Part shown: positions 8,364 to 16,845 of the stretch, piece by piece
Numbering within the stretch: the stretch's first letter is position 1
Layout of the letters: each line of letters opens with the position of its first letter
From: WHSW01 sp963781265
GTDB lineage: Bacteria; Actinomycetota; Thermoleophilia; Solirubrobacterales; 70-9
DNA: 64,000 nucleotides
Direction: 5' to 3'
Assembly (NCBI GenBank): GCA_963781265.1
Contig: CAWAFH010000008.1
Coordinates: 1 to 64,000 of the forward strand
Translations under genes and position numbers: made by a program
The notes under the pieces: model-generated
Told to the model about the DNA's origin: nothing
Database searches by the model: none
Seen by the model: only the letters and a program-made list of their open reading frames with translations

Positions 8364-8762
8364 ATGCTGTTTGGAAAAGAACACGTTGACCGCTACCGGG
8401 CCACCGACGGCGCCGAGGGCCACGATTGGCAGGGCACCCAGACGCTGCTGCTGACCACCACCGGGCGCAAGTCGGGCGAGCAGCGCACGACGCCGCTGAT
8501 CTACGCCCCGGCCGGCGACGACGTCACCGTGGTCGCCTCGAACGGCGGCGGGCCCCCGCCCGCCTGGTTGCTCAACCTCGGCGACGACCCCGAGGTCGAG
8601 GTCCAGATCAAGGGCGAGAAGTTCCCCGCCCGCGCCCGGGTCGCGACCGCCGACGAGAAGCCCGAGATGTGGCGGACGATGACCTCCGAGTGGCCCGCCT
8701 ACGACGAGTACCAGCAGCGCGCCGACCGCGAGATCCCGGTCGTCGTGCTCGAGCGCGCTTAG
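8364..8762 (+). CDS. deazaflavin (F420)-dependent nitroreductase-family protein
   Basis: A 132-aa split-barrel protein of the Ddn/DUF385 family, which reduces substrates with coenzyme F420 in Actinobacteria. The signature TTTGRKSGEQRTTPLIY is present, followed by ASNGGGPPPAWLLNLGDDP, the usual cofactor-side loop. Starts with ATG 8364; a TTG immediately before is the only alternative. A second, divergent family member lies at 23.9 kb. Confidence 0.85.
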   Translation: MLFGKEHVDRYRATDGAEGHDWQGTQTLLLTTTGRKSGEQRTTPLIYAPAGDDVTVVASNGGGPPPAWLLNLGDDPEVEVQIKGEKFPARARVATADEKPEMWRTMTSEWPAYDEYQQRADREIPVVVLERA

Positions 8763-8804
8763 CCTAGGCGCGCTTGATCCGAAAGGACGGCGGCGCGGAG
8801 GCGC

Positions 8805-8981
8805 TCAGCCGAGGCGCGGGCGCCAGGCGTGCGGCTCGCGGCGGCGGCCCGTGAGCGGTATCGGCGGCGCGAGCTTGAAGCGCAGCGGGCTCACGAAGGG
8901 ACCGGTGGCGCCGGGCTCGGGGCGCTCGCGGCGGCGCGGTGAGTACTGGGCGAGGTCGTCCACGCCCGTATATTCGGCCAT
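8805..8981 (-). CDS. putative 58-aa basic small protein
   Basis: The 307-bp gap before xseA holds one plausible gene on the opposite strand. It encodes 58 aa starting MAEYTGVDDLAQYSPRRRER and ending with an Arg/Pro-rich stretch (GRRREPHAWRPRLG). Third codon positions are G/C-rich as in real genes here, and the start lies divergently 87 bp from xseA. The Shine-Dalgarno is weak and no family is recognised, so it may be spurious. Confidence 0.35.
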   Translation of the reverse strand: MAEYTGVDDLAQYSPRRRERPEPGATGPFVSPLRFKLAPPIPLTGRRREPHAWRPRLG

Positions 8982-9068
8982 CGCGCTTCGGAGCGGCAAG
9001 ACCACGCGCGAGCGGGTCCAACAAACGTCCAGGGGCGCGGGCGCCGCGGCGTCGGCGATCATTGACCG

Positions 9069-10418
9069 ATGCCCGAGCCAACCCCGCTCGACCTCGGCCT
9101 CGACGCGGCCGCGAAGGACCCGGACCTCCCGGGCCCGTTCACGGTCGGCGCCTGGGCGAACGGCTTTCGCGACTTCGTCCGCAAGCGCCCGCGGGTGCTG
9201 ATCATCGGCGAGGTGTTCAACCTGCGCCGCGCCCGCGCCAGCACCTACTTCGAGCTTCGCGACGGCGACGGCGCCGCCCCGTGCGCGATCTGGAACAACG
9301 AGCTCGACCGGCTGCGCCTGCCCGAGGGCGCGCTGCGCGACGGCGCCCAGGTGGTCCTCGGCGGCGGCCCCGACTATTACCCGGGCAGCCAGACCGCCTC
9401 GCCGAGCTTCACCTTCCGCGCCAGCTACATCCGCCTCGCGGGCGACGGCGACCTGCTCGCCCAGCTCGACCGCTCGCGCCGCAAGCTCGACGCCGACGGC
9501 CTGCTCGGCCGCCAGGCCGAGCTGGCCCGGCCGCTGTTGCCACGGACGATCGGCGTCGTCACCGCCCGCAACAGCGCCGCCTGCGCCGACCTGCTCGCCG
9601 GGCTGGAGCGCCGCGGCTGGCGCGGGACGATCGTCTGGGCCGACGCCCCGGTCCAGGACCGCCGCGCGGCCGGCGCGATCGGCGCCGCGCTGCGCGGGCT
9701 CGCCGAGCTGCCGGCGGTCGAGATCGCGGTCGTCTGCCGCGGCGGCGGCTCGCTCACCGACCTGTGGGCGTTTTGCGACGAGAACCTCTGCCGCACGGTC
9801 GCCATGCTGCGCCTGCCGGTGATCAGCGCGGTCGGCCACGAGGTCGACCGGACCCTGATCGACGACGTCGCCGCGGTCTCCTGCTCGACCCCGACCCACG
9901 CCGCCGAGGCGCTGGTCGGGATCGACGTCAACCGGGCTCGCGAGGGCCTGCGCTCGGCCTCGATCCTGACCCGCCGCGCCGGGACGGCCGCGGTCGCGAC
10001 GCGGGCGCGGCGGCTCGTCGAGCACTCGGCGGCGCCGGCGCGGACCCTGCGCCACGAGCGCGCCCGCCTGCATCAGATGCTGCGCGAGATCCGCGCCTCG
10101 GCGAGCCGGCGCAACGCCGAGCGCGGCCGGCTCGCCGGCGTCCACGCGCTCGTCGTCCAGCGCAAGGCCGCCGCCTTCCCGGCCGCGCGCGCGGCCGCCG
10201 GCAAGCGCCTCGACGCGCTCACGATGGCGCTCGCCGCGCACGACCCGCAGCGCACGCTCGAGCGCGGCTACGCGCTGGTCACCGATCGCGACGGCGAGCC
10301 GATCCCGACCGCCGCGGCGGCCCGCCGGCGCGGCGAGGTGGTCGTCCGCTTCGCCGACGATGCTGTGGATGCCCGGGTCGAACCCGGCGCGGACGATGGA
10401 AGCGAACGCGACACCTGA
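9069..10418 (+). CDS. xseA: exodeoxyribonuclease VII large subunit
   Basis: A 449-aa large subunit of ExoVII, the nuclease that trims single-stranded DNA ends after repair. An N-terminal OB fold (about residues 24-115; WANGFRDFVRKRPRVLIIGE and TYFELRDGDGAAPCAIW) precedes the catalytic domain with IGVVTARNSAA, VCRGGGSLTDLWAF and SAVGHEVDRTLIDDVA. The long helical C-terminal part is the coiled coil that binds the small subunit. Slightly divergent but complete. xseB overlaps its 3' end by 23 bp. Confidence 0.95.
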   Translation: MPEPTPLDLGLDAAAKDPDLPGPFTVGAWANGFRDFVRKRPRVLIIGEVFNLRRARASTYFELRDGDGAAPCAIWNNELDRLRLPEGALRDGAQVVLGGGPDYYPGSQTASPSFTFRASYIRLAGDGDLLAQLDRSRRKLDADGLLGRQAELARPLLPRTIGVVTARNSAACADLLAGLERRGWRGTIVWADAPVQDRRAAGAIGAALRGLAELPAVEIAVVCRGGGSLTDLWAFCDENLCRTVAMLRLPVISAVGHEVDRTLIDDVAAVSCSTPTHAAEALVGIDVNRAREGLRSASILTRRAGTAAVATRARRLVEHSAAPARTLRHERARLHQMLREIRASASRRNAERGRLAGVHALVVQRKAAAFPAARAAAGKRLDALTMALAAHDPQRTLERGYALVTDRDGEPIPTAAAARRRGEVVVRFADDAVDARVEPGADDGSERDT

Positions 10419-10641
10419 GAGCTACGAGACCGCGGTCGCGCGGCTCGAGCAGATCATCGCCCGGCTCGACTCGGGAGAGGCCGAGCTGCGCGAGACGCTG
10501 GCGCTGTGCACCGAGGCCAAGGGGCTGATCGAGTTCTGCAAGGCCGAGCTCGACGCCGTCTCCGGCCAGCTCAAGGAGCTCGATCTCGACCGGCTGGTCG
10601 CCGACCTCGAGGGCGGCACCCCCGAACCGCCGACCGGTTAG
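10396..10641 (+). CDS. xseB: exodeoxyribonuclease VII small subunit
   Basis: An 81-aa small subunit with the family core SYETAVARLEQIIARLDSGE and a heptad-like helical hairpin ending AVSGQLKELDLDRL. ATG 10396 was chosen because similarity begins a few residues later; it lies inside xseA, so translation is coupled. Its stop overlaps the stop of the convergent SnoaL-like gene. Confidence 0.93.
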   Translation: MEANATPESYETAVARLEQIIARLDSGEAELRETLALCTEAKGLIEFCKAELDAVSGQLKELDLDRLVADLEGGTPEPPTG

Positions 10642-11033
10642 CCACCCTCCGCGGCGGTCACATCCATGCGGGCGATCAGCCCGTCGCGGAACTCGTAGTC
10701 GTGAAAGACGCGCCCCTGACCCACCAGGTCGCCCTCGAGGCCGTAGAGCGACTGGTCGACCAGGACCCGGACGCGGCCGTCGTCGAGCAGCTCGAACCCG
10801 ACCGGGACGACCCGCGGGTCGAACTCGGCGAACTGCCGGGTCCAGTAGGAGCGAACCGCGTCGTGGCCGCTGATCCGGGTGCCCTCGAGGACGTTGGGCC
10901 AGTCCACGTCGGCGCTCATCAGGTCGATCACGGCGTCGATGTCGCGCGCGTTGAAGCGCTCGTACATGCGCACGATCGTCCGCTCGAGCTCGGGGTCGAT
11001 GGGAGTGGTGATCGACTCAGTGTCGCACCGCAT
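10638..11033 (-). CDS. SnoaL-like / nuclear transport factor 2-fold protein
   Basis: A 131-aa cone-shaped alpha+beta barrel protein. Family features are the N-terminal helix LERTIVRMYERFNARDIDAV, the DLMSADVDWPNVLEG strand region, and a C-terminal sheet ending GLIARMDVTAAEGG. Members are isomerases, hydrolases or unknown; no catalytic residue set identifies this one. It converges on xseB with overlapping stops. Confidence 0.75.
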   Translation of the reverse strand: MRCDTESITTPIDPELERTIVRMYERFNARDIDAVIDLMSADVDWPNVLEGTRISGHDAVRSYWTRQFAEFDPRVVPVGFELLDDGRVRVLVDQSLYGLEGDLVGQGRVFHDYEFRDGLIARMDVTAAEGG

Positions 11034-11068
11034 TTCACGATCGCCACCCGTCGCGATAGGTTCGAGCC

Positions 11069-11404
11069 ATGCTCAGACTGAAGCGTCTCCTCCCCGTCCT
11101 CGCGATCGCGATCGCGATCCCGCTCGCCGGCGCCGCGCCGGCCTCAGCGGGCAAGTTCACGAACAAGTGCGGGGACGGCCAGGTGAACGGATCCGGTTGG
11201 TACAACCTGAAGACGATCAAGACCTCGTGCCGCGTCGCGCGCAAGCTCGCCGACCACTACGTGTTCGAGGCGGGCGGCAACGACGATGGCTTCAAGGGCT
11301 GGAACTGCTCCGAGAAGCAGATCGGCGACGAGGTCTGGCGGGTCAACTGCCACCGCGAGAAGCGGGGCAAGTTCCAGCGGGCGCGCTTCCTGTACGGCGC
11401 CTGA
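11069..11404 (+). CDS. small secreted Cys-containing protein
   Basis: A 111-aa precursor with a clear Sec signal peptide (basic LRLKR start, hydrophobic LLPVLAIAIAIPLAGA core, likely cleavage after APASA). The mature part of about 84 aa has four cysteines (NKCGDG, TSCRV, WNCSEK, VNCHRE), probably two disulfides, and is basic and rich in aromatic residues. No recognised family. It is followed 13 bp later by a DUF3224-type gene. Confidence 0.7.
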   Translation: MLRLKRLLPVLAIAIAIPLAGAAPASAGKFTNKCGDGQVNGSGWYNLKTIKTSCRVARKLADHYVFEAGGNDDGFKGWNCSEKQIGDEVWRVNCHREKRGKFQRARFLYGA

Positions 11405-11417
11405 GCGCCGCTCGCCG

Positions 11418-11816
11418 ATGCACAAGATCGAGGCCGAGTTCGAGATCGCCGGCTGGGACGAGGGCGATCGGATCGACGCCCCCGGCGACGGGCCGCCGCG
11501 GGGACGGGCGACGGTGCGCAAGACGTTCAGCGGCGCGGTCGAGGGCTCGAGCGTCGCCGAGCTGCTCACCTGCCGCGGTGAGGAGGGCGAGGCGTACGTC
11601 GCGCTCGAGCGAGTCGAGGCCGCGGTCGAGGGCCGCTCCGGGACCTTCGTGATCCAGCACGGCGCCGCCCGCGGCGGCGACGCCGACCCGATCTCGTTCG
11701 GCTACATCGTCCCCGGCTCGGGGACCGGCGAGCTCGCCGGGATCACCGGCGAGGCCGAGTTCGCCCACGACGACTCCGGCGCGACGCTGCGCCTCTACTA
11801 CTCGCTACCGCACTAG
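11418..11816 (+). CDS. DUF3224-family beta-barrel protein
   Basis: A 132-aa protein matching the DUF3224 / allene-oxide-cyclase-barrel-like pattern: FEIAGWDEGDRID at the start, a VRKTFSGAVEGSSVAELL strand pair, SGTFVIQHGAAR, and GTGELAGITGEAEF near the C-terminus. Members are small beta barrels of unknown function. ATG 11418 has no strong Shine-Dalgarno and may be coupled to the upstream secreted-protein gene. Confidence 0.75.
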   Translation: MHKIEAEFEIAGWDEGDRIDAPGDGPPRGRATVRKTFSGAVEGSSVAELLTCRGEEGEAYVALERVEAAVEGRSGTFVIQHGAARGGDADPISFGYIVPGSGTGELAGITGEAEFAHDDSGATLRLYYSLPH

Positions 11817-12189
11817 CCCAGCGAGCGCCGCTCGGCGATCGCGCGGTCGGTCGCGTCCTCGAGGCCCTCGGTCTGCTCGGCGACCACCTCGGGCTTCTCC
11901 GAGGCCGGCGACTTCGCCGCGGGCGTGCGCTTCGGCTTCCCTGCCTTGGGCTTCGCGGCCTTCGAGGCGCTTTCGGCTTCGCCGGCAGCGGGCTTGCGCG
12001 TCTTCGGCTGCTCGCGGGCTTCGGCTTCCGCGGCGCCGTGGTCGGCATCGTGTCGGTCGGCTCGCCGTTCTCGTCGCCGCCGAGGCGGTCGGCGATCAGC
12101 TCCCGGGCGCCGTTGGCCAGCTCGAGCGGCAGGCGGATCAGCTTGACCGTGCCGGTGGCGACGGTGCGGGGTAGTTCTCGAACGCTCAT
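11813..12189 (-). pseudogene. Lys/Ala-rich hypothetical protein, frameshifted
   Basis: The N-terminus MSVRELPRTVATGTVKLIRL looks like a short helical, membrane-surface type domain. From about position 12040 the sensible protein switches frame: the other frame reads AEAREQPKTRKPAAGEAESA and continues to EDATDRAIAERRSLG with a stop at 11813-11815, while the original frame degenerates into Arg/Ser repeats. The Lys/Ala/Pro tail is histone H1-like in composition. A one-base indel would give a protein of about 125 aa. ATG 12189 chosen; ATG 12198 is possible. Confidence 0.5.
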
Positions 12190-12275
12190 CTCTCTCATTT
12201 CCTTTCCCTGGGTGAGCCCACTCTTCTACCCGGCCCAGCGCTGCCCAACCCTCCGACTGTGCGGTTGATCACACA

Positions 12276-12317
12276 ACCGGAGCAGATACTCCATATTAAC
12301 GGAGTTCTTACTCCGGT
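12276..12317. promoter_or_regulatory. nested dyads upstream of the MFS exporter
   Basis: An outer pair ACCGGAG (12276-12282) / CTCCGGT (12311-12317) surrounds an inner dyad ACTCC (12288-12292) / GGAGT (12301-12305). The A/T-rich centre CATATTAAC is unusual for the window. It ends 18 bp before the exporter ATG and is a likely operator for the TetR protein encoded just downstream of the exporter. Confidence 0.5.
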
Positions 12318-12335
12318 TCTGCTACGGTCGCCCGC

Positions 12336-13814
12336 ATGAAACGGAGCAGCACCTCTCACTTCAACAATCCCTGGCTAACCCTCGTCGTCGTCTGCTTTGC
12401 GCAGTTCATGGTCGTCTTGGACGCGACCGTGGTCAATGTCGCGCTGCCGTCGATCCAGACCGATCTCGACATCTCCGACTCCGCGTTGCAGTGGATCGTC
12501 AACGGCTACACGCTGATGTTCGGCGGCTTCCTGCTGCTCGGCGGGCGGATGGCCGACCTGATCGGCCGGCGGCGCCTGTTCGTCGCCGGGGTGGGGATCT
12601 TCGCCGGGGCCTCGCTGCTCAACGGGCTGGCGACCTCGGACACGATGTTGATCGGCGCCCGAGCGCTCCAGGGCTTCGGCGGCGCGCTCGTCTCCCCCGC
12701 CGCGCTCTCGATCATCACCACCACCTTCTCCGAGGGCGAGAACCGCACCAAGGCGCTCGCCGTCTGGGGCGCGATCGCCGCCGGCGGCGCCGCTGCCGGC
12801 CTGCTGCTCGGCGGCGTGCTGACCGAGTTCCTCTCCTGGGAGTGGGTCTTCTTCGTCAACGTGCCGATCGGGCTCGCGGTGATCGCCGCCGCCTTCCGCT
12901 ACGTGCCGGAGTCGCGCGCCGAGGGGATGCCCCGCCACTTCGACGTCGCCGGGGCGACCACGGTGACCGCCGGCCTGCTGGTCTTGGTCTACGCGATCGT
13001 CAAGTCGATCGACTGGGGCTGGGGCTCGGCGTCGACCCTCGGCCTGATCGGGGTCTCAGCGGCGCTGCTGGCGGCGTTCGTGTGGATCGAGCGGCGCTCG
13101 CACGCCCCGCTCGTCCGCCTCGACCTGTTCCGGCTGCGCTCGCTGGCGACCGCCAACGGGGTGATGCTGCTGGTCATCTCCGGGATGTTCGCGATGTTCT
13201 TCTTCTGCACCCTGTACCTGCAGAAGGTGCTCGGCTACTCGGCGCTCGAGACCGGGGTCGCGTTCCTGCCGATCAGCTTCGGAATCGTGATCGGCTCGGT
13301 CCTCGCCCAGCAGCTGATCGGGCGAGTCGGCACCAAGGCGGTGCTCGGAACCGGCACGACCCTGGCGGCCACCGGGCTGGCGATCCTCGCGGCGACGACC
13401 TCGGTCGACGGCACCTACCCGGTGCTGCTCGCCGGCTTCGCGCCGATCGCGATCGGGATGGGGCTGACGTTCGTCCCGCTGACCCTGGTCGCGACAACGA
13501 ACGTCTCGGCGACCGACGCCGGCCTCGCCTCCGGGGTGTTCAACACCTCGCAGCAGATCGGCGGTGCACTCGGGCTCGCGGTCCTCTCGACCTTCGCCAA
13601 CCAGGCGACCGCGAACACGCTGGCCGGGTTCGGCGGCGCGCCGACCCAGGCGCAGCAGACCGCGGCGCTGGTCGATGGGTTCCAGGTCGCGTTCCTGATC
13701 GCGGCCGCGCTGGTCGCGGCCGGGGCGGTGGCGACGCTGACGCTGTTGCGCCGCCGCGACGTCGAGAAGATCGACTCGGGCGATGCGGCGGAGATGGTGC
13801 CGGTTGCTGCCTGA
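12336..13814 (+). CDS. DHA2-family multidrug efflux MFS transporter
   Basis: A 492-aa exporter of the EmrB/QacA (14-helix, proton/drug antiport) type. Motif D1-like FMVVLDATVVNVALPSIQTD is in helix 1, motif A GGRMADLIGRRR follows helix 2, motif C is represented in the Gly/Ala-rich helix 5, and WVFFVNVPIG is the typical post-helix-5 segment. Full length. Nested dyads lie upstream and a TetR regulator lies directly downstream, the usual arrangement of a drug-inducible exporter. Confidence 0.93.
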   Translation: MKRSSTSHFNNPWLTLVVVCFAQFMVVLDATVVNVALPSIQTDLDISDSALQWIVNGYTLMFGGFLLLGGRMADLIGRRRLFVAGVGIFAGASLLNGLATSDTMLIGARALQGFGGALVSPAALSIITTTFSEGENRTKALAVWGAIAAGGAAAGLLLGGVLTEFLSWEWVFFVNVPIGLAVIAAAFRYVPESRAEGMPRHFDVAGATTVTAGLLVLVYAIVKSIDWGWGSASTLGLIGVSAALLAAFVWIERRSHAPLVRLDLFRLRSLATANGVMLLVISGMFAMFFFCTLYLQKVLGYSALETGVAFLPISFGIVIGSVLAQQLIGRVGTKAVLGTGTTLAATGLAILAATTSVDGTYPVLLAGFAPIAIGMGLTFVPLTLVATTNVSATDAGLASGVFNTSQQIGGALGLAVLSTFANQATANTLAGFGGAPTQAQQTAALVDGFQVAFLIAAALVAAGAVATLTLLRRRDVEKIDSGDAAEMVPVAA

Positions 13815-13838
13815 CACACCCGGCGCGGTGCATACAAT
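13811..13838 (+). promoter_or_regulatory. promoter for a leaderless TetR transcript
   Basis: CTGACA (13811-13816), a 16-bp spacer and TACAAT (13833-13838) make a near-consensus promoter. The -35 includes the TGA stop of the exporter. Seven bases after the -10 lies GTG 13846, so transcription should start at the start codon itself. Confidence 0.5.
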
Positions 13839-13845
13839 CGAGGAC

Positions 13846-14496
13846 GTGGCGACCACGGAGGCCAGCGCGCGCGGGATGCGCGCCGACGCCCAGCGAAACC
13901 GCGAGCGCATCATCGCCGCGGCGATCGAGGTGTTCGCCGAGCATGGACTCGAGGCCTCCACCGCCGAGATCGCGCACCGCGCCGGGGTCGGGGAGGCGAC
14001 GCTGTTTCGTCGCTTCCCCTCCAAGGACGTGCTGATCGAGGCGCTCGTCGAGACGCAGATGGACGGGGCGCTCGCGATCGCCGCCGACTGCCTCGAGGAT
14101 CCCGACCCCGGCCACGGGCTCGAGCGCTTCCTGCTCGAGATGGTCGAGCGCTCGGTCGCCGACCGCGGCGTGCTCGAGGCGACCAAGAACGAGTGCGTGA
14201 TGAACGCCAACTTCGACGAGCGCCGCAAGCGGTTCCTGGACCTGGCAGCGGCGCTCGTGCGCCGCGCCCAGCGCGCCGGCGCCGTTCGCGAGGACCTCAG
14301 CGGCCAGGACCTCGGGATCCTGATCGGCCTCTGCTCGTCGACCGCCGAGCTTCCCTTCCCCGGCCTGCGCGAGGACCTCTGGAAGCGCTACGTCCAGATC
14401 GTGCTCGACGGCCTGCGCCCCGAGGGCGCCACCAAGCTGCGGCCGCCGGCGCCGGCGCGGCGCGTGTTCGAGCAGCCGCAAGGCTGCTCTGACTGA
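13846..14496 (+). CDS. TetR/AcrR-family transcriptional regulator
   Basis: A 216-aa repressor. The N-terminal helix-turn-helix reads IIAAAIEVFAEHGLEASTAE then IAHRAGVGEATLFRRFPSKD, a textbook TetR recognition helix; the C-terminal ligand domain is helical. GTG 13846 was chosen because a strong -10 lies exactly seven bases upstream, giving a leaderless mRNA; GTG 13828 and ATG 13876 are alternatives. It very likely represses the exporter and responds to its substrate. Confidence 0.9.
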   Translation: MATTEASARGMRADAQRNRERIIAAAIEVFAEHGLEASTAEIAHRAGVGEATLFRRFPSKDVLIEALVETQMDGALAIAADCLEDPDPGHGLERFLLEMVERSVADRGVLEATKNECVMNANFDERRKRFLDLAAALVRRAQRAGAVREDLSGQDLGILIGLCSSTAELPFPGLREDLWKRYVQIVLDGLRPEGATKLRPPAPARRVFEQPQGCSD

Positions 14497-14524
14497 GCGC
14501 GGGCGCCCGGGCAGCCCGTTGGGC

Positions 14525-14567
14525 TCCTGCCACGAACTACATAGCCACTACGCAGTTCGTGGAAGGA
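14525..14567. repeat. dispersed palindromic repeat, copy 1
   Basis: CCACGAACT (14530-14538) and AGTTCGTGG (14554-14562) form a 9-bp stem with a 15-nt loop; TCCT/AGGA extends it past one mismatch. The same element, with the same loop length, recurs at 31037-31075. Intergenic, between the TetR stop and the convergent hydrolase stop. Confidence 0.6.
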
Positions 14568-14597
14568 CCACCACCGGGGACCCGCGCCCGCCGGCGA

Positions 14598-16832
14598 CTA
14601 CTTGAGCGGCTTGCTCTGGTTCGCGTACGCGACGTAGTCGCGACACGGCTCGCCGCGCAGACCCGGGCAGGGCGGCAGCGCGGTCGGCGCCGGCTCGCCG
14701 CCGACCACCGGGAGCAGCAGCTTCGACGGCATCTCGGGCGAGTGGGCGACCGCGATCTTCGTCGGGGAGGTCGGCTCGGCCTCGCCGAACGCCCAGATCG
14801 GCTGGTCGCCGCCGGCGGCGCTGATCGTCACGCGCAGCTGCGAGCCGGCCCGGTACACGTGGCCCTGGTAGTAGAGCGGCACGGTGACCTTGGCGAAGCG
14901 GTTCTTCGGCATCGGCGCGGCGTCGCTCTTGCGCAGGCTGAGCACCGGCTCGAGCTTGGTCGACTTCTCGCGGTCGAGCTTGCGGCCCGAGGCGCGCACC
15001 CAGCCGCTCTGCACGAAGGTCTCCTTGCCGTCCGGGCGGATCTCGGTGACGGTCACCTGGAGGTCGGCGTCGGGCGCCTTGCTCTTGATCCAGGCGGTGA
15101 GCGCGCCGGCGCCGAGCACCGTGGTGTCGGAGCCCAGCGGGGCGCTGACGTACGCGGCGGCCGTGCCGGCCGGGTTCTGGCTCCACTGGTAGGACGGCGT
15201 CTCGGTCCACAGGTCGCCGGAGCCCGTGTTGCCGGTGAAGTCCGTCGGCGGGCGGGCGGCGAGGTCGAACTTGAACGAGTCCTGCTCGCCGGCCTTTGGC
15301 GCCTTCGAGCTCAGCGCGCCGTCGCGGTCGAGATACCAGGCGCGGGCCTTGGTCTTCGGGACCGGGAAGCGCGGGTAGCTGCGCTCGAAGCCTGGATAGG
15401 GCTGGCCGGGCTGGCCGCCGGCGCCGTTGTCGAACAGGATCCGGACCTCGGGCAGGCTCTCGTAGGCCGAGAGCGCCGAGGCGTAGTCGGGTTCATGCTG
15501 GATCGGGTCGTCGGGGAGGGTCACCCCGCTGACGCCCATGACGGCCTGATAGAGCGCCGGCGCGGTGGCCTGGACCGCCGGCGAGAGGGTTGGTTTTCGA
15601 CCGGCTATGTAGAGCTCGAGGAAGTCGAACCAGCGGTTGAAGGTGGCGGGGTCGAGCGAGTCCGTGTGGACGCCGTTGGTGAACGTGAACCACTTCTTGT
15701 CCGTGCCCGTGAACCGCGAGGCGAGCGTCGGGCAGTGGCCGCCCGTCTGCTCGTCGGTCCACTGGCAGGCCATGAACACGGGCACGTCGATCTTCTTGAC
15801 GAAGGTGATCGGCGCCAGCGGGTCGGCGACCTTCGGCTTGTAGAACTGGTTGCGGTCGATCTTCGCCAGCAGGTTGACCGCCTCGGGGTGCAGGTCCTGG
15901 TTGGCCTTGCAGATCTCGTCGCCCTCCTCGATCCGCTTCAGCGCCCACGCCTGGCCGCCGGTCGCGGAGGCGGGCTCGGCGTCGTGGACGCGGTCGACCG
16001 CCCACTCGAGCGCGAAGCCGGTGTTGAGGATGCCGCCGGGATACAGCGTGGTCTGGGTGTTGTCGATCACCGAGAGCGGCGTGATCCCGGCGAGGCTCGG
16101 CGGCCGCGTCTGGGCGACGAAGAGCTGGCTGATCCCTCCGTAGGAGACGCCGAGCATCCCGACCCTGTGGTTGAGCGCCCAGGGCTGGCGGGCGACGGTC
16201 TCGATCGCGTCGTAGCCGTCGAGGCTCTGGAGCGTCTCGAAGTAGTCGAAGGCGCCGCCCGAGCAGCCGGTGCCGCGCATGTTGACGTCGACCGTCGCGT
16301 AGCCGAGCAGGGTCGCGATCGGCTCGATCGAGCTCTCGCCCCCGTCGGGGTTGGCGTAGCCGTAGCCGGAGTACTCGACCACGGTCGGGTACGGGCCGGC
16401 GGAGGCGGGGCCCGGAAGGTGGACGTTGACGGCGAGCTGGGTGCCGTCGCGCGTGGTCAGGTAGCCGTAGCCGCCGGGCGGAAGGGTCTGGTTGTAGATC
16501 GAGGGATCGGGCGGAGCCGAGCGCTTGGTCAGCACCCGGACCGGTGCTGCCTTCGTCCCGCCGCCGCTGATCCGGTAGCCGCCGCCCGGCTCGACCTTGC
16601 GAAAGACGACGCCGCCGAGCTCGCCTGCCGTCTTCGTCGCGACCTTGTCGCCGTGCTTGTCGAAGAGCTTCAGCGTCGTCCCGGGGTCGGCGCCGGTCAC
16701 CTGGACCTGCTCGACGCTGCCGCGGACGCTCAGCGTCGCGGCATCGGCGCCGGCGACCCAGAGCAGCGAGAGCGCAGCGACGAGCGCGGTCAACGCCGGC
16801 ACGCCAAGGCCCCGCACTTCCCTGCTCCTCAC
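14598..16832 (-). CDS. secreted S15-family (CocE/X-Pro dipeptidyl peptidase-like) hydrolase
   Basis: A protein of about 744 aa. GTG 16832 gives a compact Sec signal peptide (ALTALVAALSLLWVAGADA). An Ig-like N-terminal domain (SVRGSVEQVQVTG) is followed by the alpha/beta hydrolase domain with nucleophile GMLGVSYGGISQ, an acid region CQWTDEQTGG and the histidine in NGVHTDSLDP. A C-terminal jelly-roll typical of X-Pro dipeptidyl-peptidases ends the protein. Probably an extracellular peptidase or ester/acyl hydrolase. Confidence 0.85.
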   Translation of the reverse strand: MRSREVRGLGVPALTALVAALSLLWVAGADAATLSVRGSVEQVQVTGADPGTTLKLFDKHGDKVATKTAGELGGVVFRKVEPGGGYRISGGGTKAAPVRVLTKRSAPPDPSIYNQTLPPGGYGYLTTRDGTQLAVNVHLPGPASAGPYPTVVEYSGYGYANPDGGESSIEPIATLLGYATVDVNMRGTGCSGGAFDYFETLQSLDGYDAIETVARQPWALNHRVGMLGVSYGGISQLFVAQTRPPSLAGITPLSVIDNTQTTLYPGGILNTGFALEWAVDRVHDAEPASATGGQAWALKRIEEGDEICKANQDLHPEAVNLLAKIDRNQFYKPKVADPLAPITFVKKIDVPVFMACQWTDEQTGGHCPTLASRFTGTDKKWFTFTNGVHTDSLDPATFNRWFDFLELYIAGRKPTLSPAVQATAPALYQAVMGVSGVTLPDDPIQHEPDYASALSAYESLPEVRILFDNGAGGQPGQPYPGFERSYPRFPVPKTKARAWYLDRDGALSSKAPKAGEQDSFKFDLAARPPTDFTGNTGSGDLWTETPSYQWSQNPAGTAAAYVSAPLGSDTTVLGAGALTAWIKSKAPDADLQVTVTEIRPDGKETFVQSGWVRASGRKLDREKSTKLEPVLSLRKSDAAPMPKNRFAKVTVPLYYQGHVYRAGSQLRVTISAAGGDQPIWAFGEAEPTSPTKIAVAHSPEMPSKLLLPVVGGEPAPTALPPCPGLRGEPCRDYVAYANQSKPLK

Positions 16833-16845
16833 GCGCGGAACAATC

